Positions 50,828-59,405 of a DNA stretch of 64,000 nucleotides are shown here, in pieces. The notes under the pieces are model-generated. The model was not told where the DNA came from, searched no databases, and saw nothing but the letters and a program-made list of their open reading frames with translations. How positions within the stretch are numbered: position 1 is the stretch's first letter; every line of letters begins with the position of its first letter. Source of the stretch: CBDCGJ01 sp965238305 (GTDB lineage: Bacteria > Pseudomonadota > Alphaproteobacteria > GCA-2731375). The stretch spans positions 3,844,001-3,908,000 of the forward strand of contig CBDEHK010000001.1 of assembly GCA_965238305.1 (NCBI GenBank), written 5' to 3'. The position numbers were made by a program, and so were the translations under genes.

Positions 50828-51847
50828 ATGAGCAATATTCTGGAAAAGGCGATAAACGAAGGCGGTGTTTTGATCGCCGATGGCGCAATGGGTACAAATT
50901 TGTTTATTCGTGGATTGCAAACCGGCGATGCCCCGGAAATGTGGAATATTGAGCAGCCCGAAAAAATTGCTGACATTCACAAATCATTCATGGACGCGGG
51001 CGCCAATATCATTTTGACAAATTCTTTCGGTGGCTCCGAATTCCGTTTGAAATTGCACAAAGCGGAAAACCAGGTTCATAATCTCAATGCTAGAGCTGCC
51101 GAAATCGCAAGCGAAGCGGCGGCTAAACACGGCGCCTTAATTATTGTTGCCGGTTCCATCGGACCTACCGGCGAATTGTTTGAACCAATAGGCCCGTTGA
51201 CCTTCGAACAAGGCCGTGACGCGTTTGCAAAACAGGCTCTGGCGCTAAAAGATGGTGGTGCCGACATATTATGGATCGAAACCATGTCCTCGAAGGACGA
51301 GGTTGATGCGGCGGTCGCCGGCGCGCGCGAAGCGGGGTTACCGATGGTTGTCACTATGACGTACGATACAAATGGCCGTACAATGATGGGGGTCTCTCCG
51401 GCGGATGCAGCGACTTGGCTTTCAGACATGGGGGATGACATTGTTGCTATCGGTGCGAACTGCGGGATCGGTCCCGCTGAGGCGTTAGTATCGGTATTAG
51501 AGATGCAACAAGTAGCGCCACACGCAAATATCGTCGCCAAAGCGAATTGCGGTGTGCCTGAATTCATAAATGGTGAGTTCCAGTTTTCCGGCACCCCTGA
51601 ACTGATGGCGAAATATGCTAGGCTGGCACGAGACGCAGGCGCCAAAATCATCGGCGGCTGCTGCGGCTCGGAACCTCAACATCTTGCCGCTATTGCTGCA
51701 GAACTCTCAAAACCTGCGTCCGGCAAAAAACCCACCGTCAACGATGTTGCTTCCGAACTCGGCCTTTTATCATCATTTAACTTGACCGATGACCGCACGG
51801 AAACATCAGTGCGTCGCCCGCGCCGGCGGCGGCGCACAAAATCCTGA
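50828..51847 (+). CDS. Homocysteine S-methyltransferase (betaine-homocysteine methyltransferase-like)
   Basis: A 339-aa Zn-dependent methyltransferase (ATG at 50828; the frame extends upstream to 50693 without a ribosome site). It has D-G-A-M-G-T-N-L (about 19-26), E-T-M-S-S (about 152), the first zinc Cys in G-A-N-C-G-I-G-P (about 214-221) and the pair in G-G-C-C-G-S-E-P (about 278-285). These are the three thiolate ligands of the MetH/BHMT family. The C-terminal R-R-P-R-R-R-R-R tail is strongly basic and unusual. Likely makes methionine from homocysteine with betaine or a related donor. Confidence 0.88.
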   Translation: MSNILEKAINEGGVLIADGAMGTNLFIRGLQTGDAPEMWNIEQPEKIADIHKSFMDAGANIILTNSFGGSEFRLKLHKAENQVHNLNARAAEIASEAAAKHGALIIVAGSIGPTGELFEPIGPLTFEQGRDAFAKQALALKDGGADILWIETMSSKDEVDAAVAGAREAGLPMVVTMTYDTNGRTMMGVSPADAATWLSDMGDDIVAIGANCGIGPAEALVSVLEMQQVAPHANIVAKANCGVPEFINGEFQFSGTPELMAKYARLARDAGAKIIGGCCGSEPQHLAAIAAELSKPASGKKPTVNDVASELGLLSSFNLTDDRTETSVRRPRRRRRTKS

Positions 51848-51854
51848 TGCAACG

Positions 51855-52475
51855 CTAACGCGAACCTGGGCCAATGAAACCGGCAATTACGCAATAACGG
51901 TGCAGCGCTTGGTAAAGTATTCGTTGCGAAGCACCCTTTCGGATTTTGAAGAGCTCGTCGGATTGCGATGGCCCTAAATTGCCTATCAATATAGCCAGGA
52001 CAATTTTTTTCGCAGCCAGATATTGTATTTCTTTGCCGTCAAAAATTGCTGATATCGGTTGCTTTCGCAAACTGCGTAACCAAGGTGCAAATCTGGTATT
52101 TATCAATCGTTCTTCCCGCGGACCGACGCCGCCGAGTAAATCAGGGACACGCTTTTGTTCGTCGACATATTCCCGCCAACTGCTTGTGGCAAATTTTTCT
52201 CGCCCAACAACGTTAAAAATATACTCAATTTCAGCGGCCGCAGAAAGATGAACCCGCTGCAGAACGCCGCGTTTAAGAAGTTTAGCCAGCACATCCGTTC
52301 GAGTTTTTCGTACACCTTCTGAAATATGTTCCTGAACGGTTACGTTCCCCGAGGAATTAGTGAACGCTTTCTTGTTTAATCCGGCGTTCCTTAATCTCAA
52401 CTTCGCAATTCGAACACGTTCGCGTACTTCGGACTGTTGATCAATTGTATTACTTTCTGACTCCGAATGGCTCAA
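51855..52475 (-). CDS. Unrecognised protein, third gene of a small cluster
   Basis: A 206-aa basic protein of mainly helical pattern. The TTG start at 52475 follows GGAGA with good spacing, and the gene begins right after the stop of the 153-aa gene, so the two are co-translated. About 75-95 (I-E-Y-I-F-N-V-V-G-R-E-K-F) and the end (I-R-K-G-A-S-Q-R-I-L-Y-Q-A-L-H-R-Y) could be DNA- or RNA-binding helices. I do not recognise the family. It converges on the methyltransferase gene, 7 bp away. Confidence 0.55.
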   Translation of the reverse strand: MSHSESESNTIDQQSEVRERVRIAKLRLRNAGLNKKAFTNSSGNVTVQEHISEGVRKTRTDVLAKLLKRGVLQRVHLSAAAEIEYIFNVVGREKFATSSWREYVDEQKRVPDLLGGVGPREERLINTRFAPWLRSLRKQPISAIFDGKEIQYLAAKKIVLAILIGNLGPSQSDELFKIRKGASQRILYQALHRYCVIAGFIGPGSR

Positions 52476-52476
52476 T

Positions 52477-52938
52477 TCATTCTCCTAAATTGCGATCTGG
52501 TATAGCCGGTTTGAAATAAACGAGATCAATATTTTGATCGGGAAAGCATGCTTCGCGCAGTAATTGTTCGCGCTGGCGCGCGATCCTGTACAGCGGCAGT
52601 AAAATTCTTACCAATCCCGGTTGATAATTGGACGGTAGACGCTCGCCAGTTTGTCCGTCGCATCCGGTCCGCCAGACATACATCCGCATCGCGACATGAT
52701 TGAGGCCAGAACCTATTACAATCTGGAATTCTCTAGAATTTGGCAATCGAACATTGTTGTCAACGAAGCGCAAAAACTCTAGCCCCGCACGTTGCCGAAA
52801 TGCCTCTTTCGCCAAATCGGATAGCATGAGATCACCCGTTGCAAGCGGCCGTTGTTGTTTAGTTCGATTTGAAAATGGCCTTCTCTTGCGCCATAAAGAG
52901 TAGCTTGCTTTCCCATCCACAAAACTATTGTTCGGCAC
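52477..52938 (-). CDS. Unrecognised protein, second gene of a small cluster
   Basis: A 153-aa Arg-rich protein with a GTG start preceded by GGGGAG. Segments include L-W-R-K-R-R-P-F-S-N-R-T-K (about 15-27), A-F-R-Q-R-A-G-L-E-F-L-R-F-V (about 46-59) and L-V-R-I-L-L-P-L-Y-R-I-A-R (about 108-120). No known motif. The gene is sandwiched between two other unknown genes on the same strand with gaps of 1 and 44 bp. Confidence 0.55.
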   Translation of the reverse strand: MPNNSFVDGKASYSLWRKRRPFSNRTKQQRPLATGDLMLSDLAKEAFRQRAGLEFLRFVDNNVRLPNSREFQIVIGSGLNHVAMRMYVWRTGCDGQTGERLPSNYQPGLVRILLPLYRIARQREQLLREACFPDQNIDLVYFKPAIPDRNLGE

Positions 52939-52982
52939 GAAGATGCTCCCCTATATCTACGAATGGAATTTTGTGGAGAAGG

Positions 52983-53219
52983 TTAGGACTTGGCCAGTGG
53001 TGAGATGTCCTTTGTCGCTCCAACAGCCATTTTTTTAGATTTTTTCAGCCCTACGCGAATCTGATTTTTGAACGCTTTGAAATTTCGCCGGACTGCTGCG
53101 GCCCCAAATTCAGCAACATTTGAGATCTCATATTGGTCATTTTCGGAGGACACGGCCTGCACAACTCGACTGACAATGCTTATGGCAGGTCGTTTTTTGT
53201 CGAGGTAAAGGTAATTCAC
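52983..53219 (-). CDS. Unrecognised small protein, first gene of a small cluster
   Basis: A 78-aa basic protein with a GTG start and only a weak ribosome site. It has V-S-R-V-V-Q-A-V-S-S (about 16-25) and a Lys-rich middle (F-K-A-F-K-N-Q-I-R-V-G-L-K-K-S-K-K). It could be a short nucleic acid-binding protein or a chance frame. The 246 bp upstream (53220-53466) are A/T-rich and may hold the cluster promoter; no feature was identified there. Confidence 0.4.
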   Translation of the reverse strand: MNYLYLDKKRPAISIVSRVVQAVSSENDQYEISNVAEFGAAAVRRNFKAFKNQIRVGLKKSKKMAVGATKDISPLAKS

Positions 53220-53466
53220 TAAATTAATCCAATAATTTCAACTTCAACTATTTTCTTATCTCATAGATAATATAGGAAGGAAAGTATTATTTCCTATTGT
53301 TTATATTTTGTTCTTTTATTGGCAAGAAACCATTGCCACCGTCCGTAAGTTCGGTGTTGAAAAAATCTTCCATAATACTGTGAGTTAAAGGACGTCGATA
53401 AGGCAACCTGGCCCCTGCCGCCGTAATTTTAGGGCATTAGAAATTCGTTACTTCGCTGCCGATATG

Positions 53467-55008
53467 TCAAACAATGCGGCTTTCCCGACCAGTCCAATAA
53501 CGCTCGCGGAGCAGGCGTTTGTACAGTTTGCCATTTTCTTGCCGAGGCAATTCTTGTTCAAAATCTATATTTCGTGGTCGTTTGATACCGGATAAATGTG
53601 CACGGCAGAATTCCGACAATTGGTCTCGCAACTCGTCCCCAACCAAAGCAAAATCAACCGGCTGGACAATAGCTGTAACTTCTTCGCCAAAATCTTCATG
53701 GGGCGTTCCGATCACCGCGACGTCCAATACTTCGGGATGGGTAATCAATAAGTTTTCGATCTCTTGTGGGTAGATGTTTACGCCACCTGAAATGATCATA
53801 TAGGCTTTCCTGTCGGTCAAAAACAGGAAGCCATCTTCGTCTAGATAGCCGACGTCTCCGAGAGTGCTCCAACCTTTGTCATTACGCGAAGCCGCGGTTT
53901 TTTCCGGGTCGTTATAATATTCGAACTCACCGCCATCTGAAAAATAGATCGTCCCCTCTTGATTTATCCCAACATCGTTGCCATCGTCGTCGACAATATG
54001 AAGAACACCACGTAAAGCGACACCAACGGATCCGGGTTTGCTAAGCCATTGTTCTGAATTTAAAGCAACAAAACCATTGCCTTCGGTACCAGCATAATAT
54101 TCGTGGATTACTGGTCCCCACCAATCGATCATCTGTTTTTTGACTTGCATCGGACAAGGTGCGGCTGCGTGAATCGCCACTTTCAACGATGAAACGTCGT
54201 ATTTCTGACGCACGTCTTCAGGTAACTTCAGCATTCGAATAAACATTGTTGGCACCCATTGGCTGTGTGTGCATTGATATCGGCCGATTGCGTCCAAAGC
54301 GTTTTCGGGATCGAAATTTTCCATCACGATGCACGTCGCACCCAACCGCTGCATCGCCAGGTTAAATCGTAGTGGTGCAGCATGATAAAGGGGCGCCGGA
54401 GACAGGTAGACGGTTTCGCTGCTAGCGCCATAAAGCTGCGTGATAATTGCCAATCCTTCGGGCGTCGCGCCATAGGGTTCGTCAGAGAGCTTTGTACGCA
54501 CGCCCTTTGGTCGTCCGGTTGTACCGGATGAATACAGCATGTCAGAACCTTCGGAAGGGTCTGCGATCATGGTCGACGGTTGAGCTGCCATCGCCTCTTC
54601 TAAAGATTGATAGCCTTCGACAGTGCCATAGGCCATGTAACGGTGTTGAACGCCAGGCATCGAAGGTGCAAGTATTTGTGCAACATCAGCCTTCGCGTTT
54701 GATGTGAAGAAACCCTTCGCATTGCAGTCACTGACGATATATTCAACCTCCTCCGCCGTCAGGTAAGACGAAACGCAGGAATAAAAAAGGCCCGCGCGGT
54801 GAGCGCCCCAACAAAGCTTGAAATAGAATTCGTTGTTCTCTGAGAATATTGCAATACTGTCGCCACGCCGGAAGCCCAATGACCGCAACAAATGGGCAAT
54901 TCGGTTCGCGTCTTCTTCTAATTCTCGATAGGTAACCGTTATCCCACTGCCGGCCATAATATAAGCTGCTTTGTTCGGGGTTAGTTCCGCGTGATGACCT
55001 GGCGCCAT
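53467..55008 (-). CDS. Acyl-CoA synthetase (AMP-forming)
   Basis: A 513-aa member of the ANL superfamily that activates a carboxylic acid to acyl-CoA through acyl-AMP. P-loop L-Y-S-S-G-T-T-G-R-P-K-G-V (about 158-170), Y-A-G-T-E-G-N-G-F (A5-type motif, about 298), the T-L-G-D-V-G-Y hinge region (about 375-381) and the catalytic Lys in Q-E-N-G-K-L-Y-K-R (about 490-498). Related to FadD-type and long-chain ligases, but chain length cannot be read from sequence. Divergent from the MaoC gene, suggesting a shared acid-degradation pathway. Confidence 0.9.
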   Translation of the reverse strand: MAPGHHAELTPNKAAYIMAGSGITVTYRELEEDANRIAHLLRSLGFRRGDSIAIFSENNEFYFKLCWGAHRAGLFYSCVSSYLTAEEVEYIVSDCNAKGFFTSNAKADVAQILAPSMPGVQHRYMAYGTVEGYQSLEEAMAAQPSTMIADPSEGSDMLYSSGTTGRPKGVRTKLSDEPYGATPEGLAIITQLYGASSETVYLSPAPLYHAAPLRFNLAMQRLGATCIVMENFDPENALDAIGRYQCTHSQWVPTMFIRMLKLPEDVRQKYDVSSLKVAIHAAAPCPMQVKKQMIDWWGPVIHEYYAGTEGNGFVALNSEQWLSKPGSVGVALRGVLHIVDDDGNDVGINQEGTIYFSDGGEFEYYNDPEKTAASRNDKGWSTLGDVGYLDEDGFLFLTDRKAYMIISGGVNIYPQEIENLLITHPEVLDVAVIGTPHEDFGEEVTAIVQPVDFALVGDELRDQLSEFCRAHLSGIKRPRNIDFEQELPRQENGKLYKRLLRERYWTGRESRIV

Positions 55009-55163
55009 TGCTGCCTTCTCCTAGACAAAAACTGGGTAATTCCGAGGCGCAAAATCAGCCATGGAAAAGATCAACCTTCCTAACACAATCACCTCAACAA
55101 GCGGATAGCGTTGTTTGCCGAAATCCACCATTCTTTCAATCTTTATTATTGACGCAGGAAAAG

Positions 55164-55619
55164 ATGATGAACGAGCGTTGGTTCGAAGATTTCACAATAG
55201 GAGATGTCATAATCTCCAAGCCAAAGATTCTTAGTGAAGAAGAGATAGTTGAGTTTGCCAGCCACTTTGATCCGCAATATTTTCATATCTCAGTGCAAGA
55301 TGCGGTGACAGGCCCCTTCGAAGGATTAATTGCCAGTGGATGGCACGTCTGCGCGGTCACCTTTCGATTATTTATGGATACAAATCCATATGGCAAAGCA
55401 AGTTTAGGTGCGCCGGGCGTGGACAATGTTCGATGGCTTTACCCTGTTCGACCCAACGATTCACTGCAAGTGAAAGTGACAGTGTCGGCCAAACGACTTT
55501 CGGTATCAAAACCGGATCGTGGATTAATCTATCTAGATTGGGAAGTTAGCAATCAGAACAAGGTATCAGTCATGACGATGGCGGGCCCAATTATGTTGCT
55601 CTGTCGACCGAGCAGTTAA
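55164..55619 (+). CDS. MaoC family dehydratase
   Basis: A 151-aa single hot-dog domain protein from the ATG pair at 55164/55167, after an AGGAAA site (the frame upstream to 55008 has none). W-F-E-D-F-T-I-G-D-V-I (about 5-15), D-P-Q-Y-F-H (about 40-45) and G-L-I-A-S-G-W-H (about 59-66) are MaoC hydratase motifs; the usual catalytic Asp-His pair is Asp40 and His45. It should hydrate or dehydrate enoyl-CoA/3-hydroxyacyl-CoA. Its 3' end overlaps the DUF938 gene by 54 bp, tail to tail. Confidence 0.87.
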   Translation: MMNERWFEDFTIGDVIISKPKILSEEEIVEFASHFDPQYFHISVQDAVTGPFEGLIASGWHVCAVTFRLFMDTNPYGKASLGAPGVDNVRWLYPVRPNDSLQVKVTVSAKRLSVSKPDRGLIYLDWEVSNQNKVSVMTMAGPIMLLCRPSS

Positions 55620-56309
55620 TTCGTAGTCTGTGCGTCGATACATCAAAGATAGGTTGTTCGTAGGCATGGATAATTTTTCCGCCAAGGAGAAACCGTTTAA
55701 TGCCGCTTCAGCAGTCACATCCCTCACATCGCGGACACCCCATTCGCTGTTTCTTTGTCGCAGCGATCGGTCGAATTCAGCGTTGCTCTGCACGTGAAAT
55801 ATACCGCCTTCTTTATAGGGCCCATAAAGATACAACAACCCGTCCGGTGTGAGTAATTGGGACGCACCTTTCATCAAATTTTGACATACCTGCCACGGCG
55901 TTATGTGAATGACGTTGATACAGACGATGGCCTGAAACGTTGTTTCAGGAACTTCACCCCAATCATTGTTGAGGAGGTCTAATTCCAGCGGAGCACATGC
56001 ATTTGATAACTCTTCCTCTACTATTCTAGCATGCACAGATTGGCGTGCTTCTGCACTGACGTCACTTGGTTGCCAGTTGACGTCTTCACGCATCTGCGCG
56101 AATGCGACGACATGCTGTCCGCTTCCACTGCCGATTTCCAGGACCTTGGCGTTTTCCACCAACCGCGATGCCAACACCTCACAGATCACGTCCGCGTTGC
56201 GTGCGGCAGCGGGGGCAAACCGTTTATTGCCCGTCAGGTCTTGCGAATCTTTCTCAGTGCAAAATGCAGTTGGGGAAGTTTCGCTTTCGGGCCGATCATT
56301 TCCTTGCAT
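55566..56309 (-). CDS. DUF938 SAM-dependent methyltransferase
   Basis: A 247-aa class I methyltransferase. R-F-A-P-A-A-A-R-N (about 31-39) is the DUF938 start, V-L-E-I-G-S-G-S-G-Q-H (about 60-70) is SAM motif I, and D-V-S-A-E-A-R (about 85-91) and C-I-N-V-I-H-I-T-P-W (about 130-139) follow. Substrate unknown. The 3' end overlaps the MaoC gene on the other strand. The ABM gene (start 56630) lies 18 bp upstream on the same strand. Confidence 0.87.
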   Translation of the reverse strand: MQGNDRPESETSPTAFCTEKDSQDLTGNKRFAPAAARNADVICEVLASRLVENAKVLEIGSGSGQHVVAFAQMREDVNWQPSDVSAEARQSVHARIVEEELSNACAPLELDLLNNDWGEVPETTFQAIVCINVIHITPWQVCQNLMKGASQLLTPDGLLYLYGPYKEGGIFHVQSNAEFDRSLRQRNSEWGVRDVRDVTAEAALNGFSLAEKLSMPTNNLSLMYRRTDYELTARSTEQHNWARHRHD

Positions 56310-56327
56310 ATAACAAATGTCTCTCTG

Positions 56328-56630
56328 CTATCTTCTATTCACCTGCAGTTCGCACTCCACAATTTCACGTGAAGCCACCCATGCCTGACTATCTTCACGA
56401 TATGCCGCAAGATAGGGTGATGCTTTATGTTTCTCCAACGCTTCCTCGCTCAAGTATATTTCGACCAGACGAATTTCGTTTTCGCTACCTATCGGCACCA
56501 AGATATCGAACATCATACAGCCATGCTCTCGTTGCAATGTTGTGGCCGCATGAAGTTTAACGCGTTCGAACAATTCATCAAAATGACCTAGTTTTGCCGT
56601 CAAAGTAACTAATAATCCAATCCTAGCCAT
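56328..56630 (-). CDS. Antibiotic biosynthesis monooxygenase (ABM) domain protein
   Basis: A 100-aa single-domain dimeric alpha+beta barrel protein. The ATG at 56630 follows GGAGG with 8 nt spacing and is preferred over one at 56666. I-G-L-L-V-T-L-T-A-K (4-13), E-H-G-C-M-M-F-D-I-L (about 36-45) and R-L-V-E-I-Y-L-S-E-E-A-L-E-K-H (about 54-68) are ABM motifs. Members act as cofactor-free monooxygenases, haem-degrading enzymes or binding proteins; nothing here decides. Forms a likely operon with the DUF938 gene. Confidence 0.85.
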   Translation of the reverse strand: MARIGLLVTLTAKLGHFDELFERVKLHAATTLQREHGCMMFDILVPIGSENEIRLVEIYLSEEALEKHKASPYLAAYREDSQAWVASREIVECELQVNRR

Positions 56631-56753
56631 CAAACTTAACCTCCAGTTTTGTTGAAACGGGCACAAACTACAATTTAACTAAGTGATCAAAACAAAAAAA
56701 CGACCGACAGCTTTACTATAGTCTAAGGCAAGTATTGCGCTTCGAATATAGAC

Positions 56754-56869
56754 AAAAAAAGGCTGCGATGCATAAAACCACAACCGATCCGAAGTTGGAG
56801 TGAGGGCTGTGGATGGGGGCCACAGCCCTCGGGCGCATGCAGGGGTTGCAGCGCCAGGGAACAATCATT
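56754..56869 (-). ncRNA. Candidate FNR-regulated small RNA (about 116 nt)
   Basis: Predicted 5' end at 56869 from the -10 element. Three consecutive hairpins are visible. The first is 56855-56832 (GGCGC-TGCA-ACCCC-TGCA-(T)-GCGCC). The second, 56830-56802, is a perfect 11-bp stem GAGGGCTGTGG with loop CCCCCAT. The third is terminator stem 56785-56761 (GGTTGTG/CGCAGCC), followed by seven T (56760-56754). Both inner loops are C-rich and could pair with G-rich ribosome binding sites, a device used by several alphaproteobacterial small RNAs. The flanks are A/T-rich, making this G+C-rich block stand out. A short ATG frame begins at position +2 but runs through the terminator, so coding is unlikely. 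Confidence 0.65.
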
Positions 56870-56875
56870 AGGGAA

Positions 56876-56917
56876 ATATTAACCAGCAAATCCCATCGCT
56901 GCTTTGATCTAGATCAA
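56876..56917 (-). promoter_or_regulatory. FNR/FixK-type box and -10 element (class II geometry)
   Basis: A perfect TTGAT-CTAG-ATCAA palindrome lies at 56904-56917, centred at 56910.5. On the minus strand a TAATAT -10 element lies at 56881-56876, centred 32 bp away, which places the box at -41.5 from a start at 56869, the classic activator position. On the plus strand a TATCAT at 56943-56948 is 35 bp away, a poorer fit. The rest of the gap to 57193 holds nothing else recognised. Confidence 0.7.
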
Positions 56918-57193
56918 TCATAAAGACGAGTAAAACTAGAAATATCATTCGAAATGTTTTTTAAATTTCAGTGCACGCAAAATAATCGTTTTTGCGGAAT
57001 CGCACGAAGCCCTGAGCGCAAAAATGGTTATCGGCAACAATTACGCTCTTGCATCATTAGGGACAACAGATCCGCGGCTGACTACACTGAAATAACAGTG
57101 CTCGGTTTGTGTGGTTGTTAGTCAATCAGTCATAATTTTCGACTATGATCCAAAATTCCAATTTACGGCATATCGTTGAAGCGAGTTTGAATA

Positions 57194-58312
57194 TTGGAAA
57201 ATCAGGAAACGATCAATAATCTGATGAGAAAGTCCGGTAAGGCAATGCCGGAAAATTCGAACGATCTGTATCAAGCGATTGGTCAGTTGCTACAAGAAAG
57301 CAATCACAAAGTTTCTGCAGAAGAGACCAGCGTACTGGTCAATATGTTAAGGCAACTGACGGAAGAAATCGAGATATCAGTTCGAATAAAATTAGCCGAC
57401 AAATTGACCGAACAAGACGATGTGCCTTCCGAACTATTATACATTCTTGCAAGCGACGACATTCGCGTCGCCTACAATATCCTGGTGCGAGGTAAAGCCC
57501 TGGACGATGACGATCTAATCAAAATTATCAAACATCGAACGAAACGGCATCAACTCGCGGTCACCGCGCGTAACAACCTTAGCGAGGCCGTATCAGGCGC
57601 ATTGGTGGAGACGAACGACAAAGATGTAATAGTCGGGTTAATTAATAACTGGAATGCGAAAATTTCGAAAAATGCTATGAATTACCTTGTTGATGAATCT
57701 CAGCGAATAGATCAATACCAGCGCCCACTTATTCGCCGCTCCGATCTACCGCGTGATTTGGCGGAGCGGTTGTGCGAGTGGATTTCGGATGAATTGCTGG
57801 ACCTAGTGACCAAGCTGCATAATGTCGATGGCCGAGAAATCCGTGAAGTATTTCGGTCTACTTGCCGCAAATTTGATGAAAATCTTGGTGAAGAAAACAC
57901 TACAGAAAGTCAACTTATCAAACAAATTTCCACCGCAAATGAGTTGACGTCAGATTTTCTTCTAGATTCTCTGATACAGGGCCATGTCACATTATTTGAG
58001 TTTGGGATTGCCGAACTAACTGGCGCTAGACGGCGACATTGCATCAATTTTCTTTACGACTTCGGCGAGGACGGCCTTATCGTGCTTTGCAAAGCCGCCA
58101 ATATCGAAGACAAAAACTTTTTGGCGATCCGTCGTCTTGTTCGACAATCGCAAGGAAAAGCAACGGCGGAAACTTTGGCCGACCGCGAAATTCTACTGAA
58201 CAGTTATGCGGAAATCAATAACACCCAGGCTAAAAAAGTCATGATGAGCTTAGATATTCAAAGCAATATCAAAAAATTTCAGAATTTGTTTGAAAACGTC
58301 GCCAATACTTGA
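57194..58312 (+). CDS. DUF2336 domain-containing protein
   Basis: A 372-aa all-helical protein of a family nearly restricted to alphaproteobacteria. The first part is a HEAT-like array: I-S-V-R-I-K-L-A-D-K-L-T (about 56-67), then V-P-S-E-L-L-Y-I-L-A-S-D-D-I-R-V-A. The DUF2336 core includes H-Q-L-A-V-T-A-R-N-N-L-S-E-A-V-S (about 118-133). Function unknown. The start is TTG at 57194; an ATG ten codons later is an alternative. The FNR box lies about 280 bp upstream. moaA follows 93 bp after its stop. Confidence 0.85.
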   Translation: MENQETINNLMRKSGKAMPENSNDLYQAIGQLLQESNHKVSAEETSVLVNMLRQLTEEIEISVRIKLADKLTEQDDVPSELLYILASDDIRVAYNILVRGKALDDDDLIKIIKHRTKRHQLAVTARNNLSEAVSGALVETNDKDVIVGLINNWNAKISKNAMNYLVDESQRIDQYQRPLIRRSDLPRDLAERLCEWISDELLDLVTKLHNVDGREIREVFRSTCRKFDENLGEENTTESQLIKQISTANELTSDFLLDSLIQGHVTLFEFGIAELTGARRRHCINFLYDFGEDGLIVLCKAANIEDKNFLAIRRLVRQSQGKATAETLADREILLNSYAEINNTQAKKVMMSLDIQSNIKKFQNLFENVANT

Positions 58313-58405
58313 ATTGACATCATTCCACCTTAACGACTAATGATAGTAAATTGCTTCAAGAATTTAGGAGCAATCTGACACCCGTCGCACAAATTAGGCT
58401 GAATA

Positions 58406-59404
58406 ATGGCTGAGCTAATTGATCCCTTTGGCAGAACTATAACCTATCTTCGTGTATCGGTCACCGACCGCTGTGACTTTAGATGTGTTTACTGCATGTC
58501 CGAAAACATGACTTTTTTGCCAAAAGTGGAGGTTCTTTCTTTAGAAGAACTCTATCGGTTATCTAAGGCCTTTATCAGTAAGGGCGTACGTAAAATTCGT
58601 TTAACCGGTGGCGAGCCTCTAGTCCGGCGAGACTTTATGTGGCTCGTCCAACAGCTTGCTGAGCATAAGCGTGATGGCGCCTTAGATGAAATTACTCTGA
58701 CCACGAATGGCAGCCAACTCGCCAAACACGCCGAAAATCTCTATGAAAACGGCGTTCGTCGGTTGAATATTTCTCTCGACACCTTGGATCGCGACAAGTT
58801 CCATGCGATCACACGTTGGGGCAATTTCGACAAGGTGATGGATGGGATCGCCGCAGCTAAAAGCACCGGCTTCGACATAAAAATTAATACAGTAGCTCTG
58901 CGGGATGTAAATAGTGACGAATTTGAACGCTTGGTCGATTGGTGTGGGAACGAAGGCTTTGATATCACATTTATTGAAACAATGCCCTTGGGTGATATTG
59001 GTGGCGACAGAACGGACCAATATTTACCATTGACGAAAGTCCGTAAAGACCTGGAGAAAAACTGGACTTTGGTTGATGACGACTATCGTTCCGGCGGGCC
59101 CGCGCGGTATGTAAATGTCGCTGAAACCGGTCGTCGGATCGGCTTCATTACGCCGCTAAGCCATAATTTCTGTGAATCGTGTAATCGCGTCCGCCTTACC
59201 TGCACCGGACAGTTATTCATGTGCTTGGGTCAGGAAGACAAATCTGATCTGCGGGCAATATTACGGCAAACGGATTCCGAAGAGACGTTAGCGGCCGCAA
59301 TCGATGAAGCGATTTCGCGCAAGCCAAAAGGGCATGACTTCATAATCGACCGTGATCATGCCGGACCCGCCCTACTTCGCCATATGAGCACAACCGGCGG
59401 CTAG
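58406..59404 (+). CDS. moaA: GTP 3',8-cyclase MoaA
   Basis: A 332-aa radical SAM enzyme that starts molybdenum cofactor synthesis. The N-terminal cluster is Cys23, Cys27 and Cys30 (C-D-F-R-C-V-Y-C), with G-G-E-P-L for SAM binding (about 71-75). The C-terminal 4Fe-4S cluster is in F-C-E-S-C-N-R-V-R-L-T (about 254-264) and F-M-C-L-G. The chain ends in the conserved Gly-Gly. No moaC or other Moco genes are adjacent, but a need for molybdoenzymes fits the FNR-type site and selB nearby. Confidence 0.95.
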   Translation: MAELIDPFGRTITYLRVSVTDRCDFRCVYCMSENMTFLPKVEVLSLEELYRLSKAFISKGVRKIRLTGGEPLVRRDFMWLVQQLAEHKRDGALDEITLTTNGSQLAKHAENLYENGVRRLNISLDTLDRDKFHAITRWGNFDKVMDGIAAAKSTGFDIKINTVALRDVNSDEFERLVDWCGNEGFDITFIETMPLGDIGGDRTDQYLPLTKVRKDLEKNWTLVDDDYRSGGPARYVNVAETGRRIGFITPLSHNFCESCNRVRLTCTGQLFMCLGQEDKSDLRAILRQTDSEETLAAAIDEAISRKPKGHDFIIDRDHAGPALLRHMSTTGG

Positions 59405-59405
59405 G

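Noticed and set aside
56679..56864. Minus-strand ORF of 61 codons covering the small RNA region
   Set aside because: It has no ribosome site and no recognisable content, and the frame runs through three stable hairpins and a terminator. The RNA reading explains the sequence better.
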